Source: Dallia pectoralis
Lineage: Eukaryota; Chordata; Actinopteri; Esociformes; Umbridae
Reading direction: 5' to 3'
Assembly (NCBI GenBank): GCA_029465975.1
Contig: CM055737.1
Coordinates: forward strand, 19,865,502 to 19,929,501
Length of the DNA stretch: 64,000 nucleotides
Of this stretch, positions 58,075 to 64,000 are shown piece after piece. Made by a program: the position numbers and the translations under genes. Each line of letters begins with the position of its first letter. Within the stretch, counting starts at the first letter, position 1. The notes beneath the pieces are model-generated. The model did not search any database. It was not told where the DNA came from and saw only the letters and a list, made by a program, of their open reading frames with translations.

Positions 58075-58782
58075 TATTAGAAAAGTTGAAATTACAGCTC
58101 TTATTGATTTCTTCACTGCATAATTCACTTTTTGATTGATTGTTTCTTCCCGCCATGAAAATAACAAAATGCTTACAACACTATATATTCCTAGGCGGTC
58201 TCCCATCCAAGTACTAACCAAGCCCGACCATGTTTGGCTTCCGAGATCGGGCGTTTTCAGGGTGGTGTGGCCGTAAGCTATTAGAAAAGTTGAAGTTACA
58301 ACTCTCATTGATTTCTTTACTGCATAATTAACTTTTTGATTGTTTGTTTCTTCCCGCCAAGAAAATAACAAAATGCTTACAACACTAGATATTTCCAGGC
58401 GGTCTCCCATCCAAGTACTAACCAAGCCCGACCCTGTTTGGTTTCCGAGATCAGGCGTTTTCAGGGTGGTGTGGCCGTAGGGTATTAGAACATTTGAAAA
58501 TACAGCTGTTATTGATTTCTTCACTGCATAATTAACTTTTTGATTGTTTGTTTCTTCCCGCCAAGAAAATAACAAAATGCTTACAACACTAGATATTTCC
58601 AGGCGGTCTCCCATCCAAGTACTAACCAAGCCCGACCCTGTTTGGTTTCCGAGATCAGGCGTTTTCAGGGTGGTGTGGCCGTAGGGTATTAGAACATTTG
58701 AAAATACAGCTGTTATTGATTTCTTCACTGCATAATTAACTTTTTGATTGATTGTTTCTTCCCGCCAAGAAAATAACAAAAT

Positions 58783-58900
58783 GCTTACAACACTAGATAT
58801 TCCTAGGCGGTCTCCCATCCAAGTACTAACCAAGCCCGACCCTGCTTGGCTTCCGAGATCAGACGAGATCGGGCATTTTCAGGGTGGTGTGGCCGTAAGC
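58783..58900 (-). rRNA. 5S rRNA, full length
   Basis: 118 nt; C63, C26T. Confidence 0.92.
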
Positions 58901-59200
58901 TATTAGAAGAGTTGAAATTACAGCTCTTATTGATTTCTTCACTGCATAATTAACTTTTTGATTGTTTGTTTCTTCCCGCCAAGAAAATAACAAAATGCTT
59001 ACAACACTAGATATTTCCAGGCGGTCTCCCATCCAAGTACTAACCAAGCCCGACCCAGTTTGGTTTCCGAGATCAGGCGTTTTCAGGGTGGTGTGGCCGT
59101 AGGGTATTAGAACATTTGAAAATACAGCTGTTATTGATTTCTTCACTGCATAATTAACTTTTTGATTGATTGTTTCTTCCCGCCAAGAAAATAACAAAAT

Positions 59201-59318
59201 GCTTACAACACTAGATATTCCTAGGCGGTCTCCCATCCAAGTACTAACCAGGCCCGACCCTGCTTGGCTTCCGAGATCAGACGAGATCGGGCGTTTTCAG
59301 GGTGGTGAGGCCGTAAGC
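59201..59318 (-). rRNA. 5S rRNA, full length
   Basis: 118 nt; C63, A11T, and one change in the GGGCTTGG stretch. Confidence 0.9.
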
Positions 59319-59414
59319 TATTAGAAAAGTTGAAATTACAGCTCTTATTGATTTCTTCACTGCATAATTAACTTTTTGATTGATTGTTTCTTCCCGCCAA
59401 GAAAATAACAAAAT

Positions 59415-59532
59415 GCTTACAACACTAGATATTCCCAGGCGGTCTCCCATCCAAGTACTAACCAAGCCCAACCCTGCTTGGCTTCCGAGATCAGACGAGA
59501 ACGGGCATTTTCAGGGTGGTGAGGCTGTAAGC
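59415..59532 (-). rRNA. 5S rRNA, full length
   Basis: 118 nt; A97G, C26T, A11T, and further changes in helix I (AGGCTGTAAGC on the plus strand) and nt 31-36. Confidence 0.85.
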
Positions 59533-59628
59533 TATTAGAAGAGTTGAAATTACAGCTGTTATTGATTTCTTCACTGCATAATTAACTTTTTGATTGATTG
59601 TTTCTTCCCGCCATGAAAATAACAAAAT

Positions 59629-59746
59629 GCTTTCAACACTAGATATTCCCAGGCGGTCTCCCATCAAAGTACTAACCAAGCCCAACCCTGCTTGGCTTCC
59701 GAGATCAGACGAGATCGGGCGTTTTCAGGGTGGTGTGGCCGTAAGC
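59629..59746 (-). rRNA. 5S rRNA, full length
   Basis: 118 nt; T63, A97G; 3' end reads GCTTTCAAC on the plus strand and box C has one change (ATCAAAG). Confidence 0.87.
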
Positions 59747-60250
59747 TATTAGAAGAGTTGAAATTAAAGCTGTTATTGATTTCTTCACTGCATAATTAAC
59801 TTTTTGATAGATTGTTTCTTCCCGCCAAGAAAATAACAAAATGCTTACAACACTATATATTCCTAGGCGGTCTCCCATCCAAGTACTAACCAAGCCCGAC
59901 CATGTTTGGCTTGCGAGATTGGGCGTTTTCAGGGTGGTGTGGCCGTAAGCTATTAGAAGAGTTGAAATTACAGCTGTTATTGATTTCTTCACTGCATAAT
60001 TAACTTTTTGATAGATTGTTTCTTCCCGCCAAGAAACTAACAAAATGCTTACAACACTAGATATTCCTAGGCGGTCGCCTATCCAAGTACTAACCAAGCC
60101 CGACCATGTTTGGCTTGCGAGATCGGGCGTTTTCAGGGTGGTGTGGCCGTAAGCTATTAGAAGAGTTGAAATTACAGCTGTTATTGATTTCTTCACTGCA
60201 TAATTAACTTTTTGATTGATTGTTTCTTCCCGCCAAGAAAATAACAATAT

Positions 60251-60368
60251 GCTTACAACACTAAATATTCCCAGGCGGTCTCCCATCCAAGTACTAACCA
60301 AGCCCAACCCTGCTTGGCTTCCGAGATCAGACGAGATCGGGCGTTTTCAGGGTGGTGTGGCCGTAAGC
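60251..60368 (-). rRNA. 5S rRNA, full length
   Basis: 118 nt; T63, A97G; one change in helix V (CACTAAATAT on the plus strand). Confidence 0.9.
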
Positions 60369-60464
60369 TATTAGAAGAGTTGAAATTACAGCTGTTATTG
60401 ATTTCTTCACTGCATAATTAACTTTTTGATAGATTGTTTCTTCCCACCAAGAAAATAACAAAAT

Positions 60465-60582
60465 GCTTACAACACTAGATATTCCTAGGCGGTCGCCTAT
60501 CCAAGTACTAACCAAGCCCGACCCTGCTTGGCTTCCGAGATCAGACGAGATCGGGCGTTTTCAGGGTGGTGTGGCCGTAAGC
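60465..60582 (-). rRNA. 5S rRNA, full length, box C variant
   Basis: 118 nt; C63, G85A and A88C. Confidence 0.88.
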
Positions 60583-61088
60583 TATTAGAAAAGTTGAAAT
60601 TACAGCTCTTATTGATTTCTTCACTGCATAATTCACTTTTTGATTGATTGTTTCTTCCCGCCATGAAAATAACAAAATGCTTACAACACTAGATATTCCT
60701 AGGCGGTCTCCCATCCAAGTACTAACCAAGCCCGACCCTGTTTGGCTTCCGAGATCGGGCGTTTTCAGGGTGGTGTGGCCGTAAGCTATAAGAAAAGTTG
60801 AAATTACAGCTCTTATTGATTTCTTCACTGCATAATTAACTTTTTGATTGATTGTTTCTTCCCGCCAAGAAAATAACAAAATGCTTACAACACTAGATAT
60901 TTCCAGGCGGTCTCCCATCCAAGTACTAACCAAGCCCGACCCTGTTTGGTTTCCGAGATCAGGCGTTTTCAGGGTGGTGAGGCCGTAAGCTATTAGAAAC
61001 AAGTTGAAATTACAGCTCTTATTGATTTCTTCACTGCATAATTAACTTTTTGATTGATTGTTTCTTCCCGCCAAGAAAATAACAAAAT

Positions 61089-61206
61089 GCTTACAACACT
61101 AGATATTCCCAGGCGGTCTCCCATCCAAGTACTAACCAAGCCCAACCCTGCTTGGCTTCCGAGATCAGACCAGATCGGGCATTTTCAGGGTGGTGTGGCC
61201 GTAAGC
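61089..61206 (-). rRNA. 5S rRNA, full length
   Basis: 118 nt; T63, A97G, C26T, plus C-to-G in GTCTG (ACCAGATC on the plus strand). Confidence 0.9.
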
Positions 61207-61708
61207 TATTAGAAGAGTTGAAATTACAGCTGTTATTGATTTCTTCACTGCATAATTAACTTTTTGATTGATTGTTTCTTCCCACCAAGAAAATAACAAA
61301 ATGCTTACAACACTAGATATTCCTAGGCTGTCTCCCATCCAAGTACTAACCAAGCCCGACCCTGTTTGGCTTCCGAGATCGGGCGTTTTCAGGGTGGTGT
61401 GGCCGTAAGCTATTAGAAAAGTTGAAATTACAGCTCTTATTGATTTCTTCACTGCATAATTAACTTTTTGATTGATTGTTTCTTCCCACCAAGAAAATAA
61501 CAAAATGCTTACAACACTAGATATTCCTAGGCGGTCTCCTATCCAAGTACTAACCAAGCCCGACCCTGTTGGCTTCCGAGATCGGGCGTTTTCAGGGTGG
61601 TGTGGCCGTAGCGATAAGACAAGTTGAAATTACAGCTCTTATTGATTTCTTCACTGCATAATTAACTTTTTGATTGATTGTTTCTTCCCGCCATGAAAAT
61701 AACAAAAT

Positions 61709-61826
61709 GCTTACAACACTAGATATTCCTAGGCGGTCTCCCATCCAAGTACTAACCAAGCCCAACCCTGCTTGGCTTCCGAGATCAGACGAGATCGGGC
61801 GTTTTCAGGGTGGTGTGGCCGTAAGC
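61709..61826 (-). rRNA. 5S rRNA, full length
   Basis: 118 nt, consensus. Confidence 0.94.
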
Positions 61827-62329
61827 TATTAGAAAGTTGAAATTACAGCTGTTATTGATTTCTTCACTGCATAATTAACTTTTTGATTGATTGTTTCTTC
61901 CCGCCAAGAAAATAACAAAATGCTTACAACACTATATATTCCTAGGCGGTCTCCCATCCAAGTACTAACCAAGCCCGACCATGTTTGGCTTCCGAGATCG
62001 GGCGTTTTCAGGGTGGTGTGGCCGTAAGCTATTAGAAAAGTTGAAGTTACAACTCTCATTGATTTCTTTACTGCATAATTAACTTTTTGATTGTTTGTTT
62101 CTTCCCGCCAAGAAAATAACAAAATGCTTACAACACTAGATATTTCCAGGCGGTCTCCCATCCAAGTACTAACCAAGCCCGACCCTGTTTGGTTTCCGAG
62201 ATCAGGCGTTTTCAGGGTGGTGTGGCCGTAAGCTATTAGAAAAGTTGAAATTACAGCTCTTATTGATTTCTTCACTGCATAATTAACTTTTTGATTGATT
62301 GTTTCTTCCCGCCAAGAAAATAACATAAT

Positions 62330-62447
62330 GCTTACAACACTAGATATTCCCAGGCGGTCTCCCATCCAAGTACTAACCAAGCCCAACCCTGCTTGGCTTC
62401 CGAGATCAGACCAGATCGGGCATTTTCAGGGTGGTGTGGCCGTAAGC
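62330..62447 (-). rRNA. 5S rRNA, full length
   Basis: 118 nt; same private set as 61089. Confidence 0.9.
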
Positions 62448-62747
62448 TATTAGAAGAGTTGAAATTACAGCTGTTATTGATTTCTTCACTGCATAATTAA
62501 CTTTTTGATAGATTGTTTCTTCCCACCAAGAAAATAACAAAATGCTTACAACACTAGATATTCCTAGGCGGTCGCCTATCCAAGTACTAACCAAGCCCGA
62601 CCCTGCTTGGCTTCCGAGATCGGGCGTTTTCAGGGTGGTGTGGCCGTAAGCGATAAGACAAGTTGAAATTACAGCTCTTATTGATTTCTTCACTGCATAA
62701 TTAACTTTTTGATTGATTGTTTCTTCCCGCCATGAAAATAACAAAAT

Positions 62748-62865
62748 GCTTACAACACTAGATATTCCTAGGCGGTCTCCCATCCAAGTACTAACCAAGC
62801 CCAACCCTGCTTGGCTTCCGAGATCAGACGAGATCGGGCGTTTTCAGGGTGGTGTGGCCGTAAGC
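62748..62865 (-). rRNA. 5S rRNA, full length
   Basis: 118 nt, consensus. Confidence 0.94.
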
Positions 62866-63165
62866 TATTAGAAAAGTTGAAATTACAGCTCTTATTGATT
62901 TATTCACTGCATAATTAACTTTATGATTGATTGTTTCTTCCCGCCATGAAAATAACGAAATGCTTACAACACTAGATATTACTAGGCGGTCTCCCATCCA
63001 AGTACTAACCAAGCCCGACCCTGTTTGGCTTCCGAGATCGGGCATTTTCAGGGTGTTGTGGCCGTAAGCTATTAGAAAAGTTGAAATTACAGCTCTTATT
63101 GATTTCTTCACTGCATAATTAACTTTTTGATAGATTGTTTCTTCCCGCCAAGAAACTAACAAAAT

Positions 63166-63283
63166 GCTTACAACACTAGATATTCCTAGGCGGTCGCCTA
63201 TCCAAGTACTAACCAAGCCCGACCCTGCTTGGCTTCCGAGATCAGACGAGATCGGGCGATTTCAGGGTGGTGTGGCCGTAAGC
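63166..63283 (-). rRNA. 5S rRNA, full length, box C variant
   Basis: 118 nt; C63, G85A and A88C, plus one change in the A22-A25 region (GCGATTTC on the plus strand). Confidence 0.87.
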
Positions 63284-63379
63284 GATAAGACAAGTTGAAA
63301 TTACAGCTCTTATTGATTTCTTCACTGCATAATTAACTTTTTGATTGATTGTTTCTTCCCGCCATGAAAATAACAAAAT

Positions 63380-63497
63380 GCTTACAACACTAGATATTCC
63401 TAGGCGGTCTCCCATCCAAGTACTAACCAAGCCCAACCCTGCTTGGCTTCCGAGATCAGACGAGATCGGGCGTTTTCAGGGTGGTGTGGCCGTAAGC
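63380..63497 (-). rRNA. 5S rRNA, full length
   Basis: 118 nt, consensus. Confidence 0.94.
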
Positions 63498-63797
63498 TAT
63501 TAGAAAAGTTGAAATTACAGCTCTTATTGATTTCTTCACTGCATAATTAACTTTTTGATTGATTGTTTCTTCCCGCCAAGAAAATAACAAAATGCTTACA
63601 ACACTAGATATTACTAGGCGGTCTCCCATCCAAGTACTAACCAAGCCCGACCCTGTTTGGCTTCCGAGATCGGGCGTTTTCAGGGTGGTGTGGCCGTAGG
63701 CTATTAGAACAGTTGAAATTACAGCTCTTATTGATTTCTTCACTGCATAATTAACTTTTTGATTGATTGTTTCTTCCCGCCAAGAAAATAACAAAAT

Positions 63798-63849
63798 GCT
63801 TACAACACTAGATATTCCCAGGCGGTCTCCCATCCAAGTACTAACCAAG
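63798..63849 (-). rRNA. 5S rRNA, partial at the gap
   Basis: 3' half of a gene (about nt 67-118; A97G), cut by the N run. Confidence 0.85.
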
Positions 63850-64000
63850 NNNNNNNNNNNNNNNNNNNNNNNNNNNNNNNNNNNNNNNNNNNNNNNNNNN
63901 NNNNNNNNNNNNNNNNNNNNNNNNNNNNNNNNNNNNNNNNNNNNNNNNNNNNNNNNNNNNNNNNNNNNNNNNNNNNNNNNNNNNNNNNNNNNNNNNNNNN
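63850..64000. other. Assembly gap (N to window end)
   Basis: 151 N visible; the gap may continue beyond the window. Confidence 0.99.

Larger units (their letters stand above)
48501..63849 (-). repeat. 5S rDNA tandem array, right arm, cleaner part
   Basis: About 73 minus-strand units with few stray indels, comparable in quality to the left arm. Full-length genes are listed; the rest are type B or C units of about 108 nt, including long runs of consecutive shortened units at 50.4-52.5 kb. Several multi-unit blocks are near-copies of others in this arm (57.6-58.4 kb against 61.8-62.9 kb). It ends in a partial gene at the second gap. No other genes are visible. Confidence 0.96.

Noticed and set aside
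32171..63849. Right arm as a simple reversed copy of the left arm (perfect palindrome)
   Set aside because: It has no counterpart of either retrotransposon, has its own box C variant, and shares only some blocks with the left arm.

Overview
This window is a vertebrate, most likely teleost, tandem array of 5S ribosomal RNA genes. Almost every base outside two inserted retrotransposons and two N gaps belongs to a short 5S unit: about 118 nt of gene plus about 96 bp of spacer. Full-length units are 214 bp and a common shortened form is 204 bp. The call rests on the complete 5S signature: the GCTTACGGCC start, the GATCTCGTCTGATCTC repeat, box A, intermediate element, box C, a 3' end that pairs with the 5' end, and a TTTT terminator just downstream. 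A fish host is inferred from the short unit and the retrotransposon families. The species cannot be named; pikes (Esox) are one fish group reported to carry hugely amplified 5S arrays, but nothing here proves that.

Layout: 1-3125, 5S array on the + strand. 3126-6478, a decayed RTE-clade non-LTR retrotransposon on the - strand, flanked by a perfect 12-bp target-site duplication in a 5S spacer. 6479-18027, 5S array (+), with a scrambled patch near 6745-6991 and truncated units near 10176-10394. 18028-23358, a nearly intact two-ORF L1/Tx1-group non-LTR retrotransposon on the + strand, inserted inside a 5S gene. 23359-31670, 5S array (+). 31671-32170, 500 N. 32171-63849, 5S array on the - strand, indel-rich up to about 48 kb and cleaner after that. 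63850-64000, N.

The array mixes three main unit types. Type A is full length (118-nt gene, 214-bp unit). Type B lacks 10 bp of the gene between two GATCTC direct repeats (108 nt, 204-bp unit). Type C has the same 10-bp loss, plus a different end of the upstream spacer and a changed gene 5' end that no longer pairs with the 3' end. Types alternate into higher-order units of about 418 and 622 bp, and multi-unit blocks recur elsewhere in the window, including across the two opposite arms. Because 204 bp is 68 codons, runs of type B and C units give long but meaningless reading frames.

The most interesting item is the 18-23 kb element. It has a zinc-knuckle ORF1, then an ORF2 with an apurinic-type endonuclease, reverse transcriptase and C-terminal CCHC, and a poly(A) tail joined exactly to an internal position of a 5S gene. 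As recalled from the literature, the Tx1-group family Mutsu in fish is 5S-rDNA-specific, and this looks like that family or a relative. Only one single-base frameshift in a T run interrupts ORF2.
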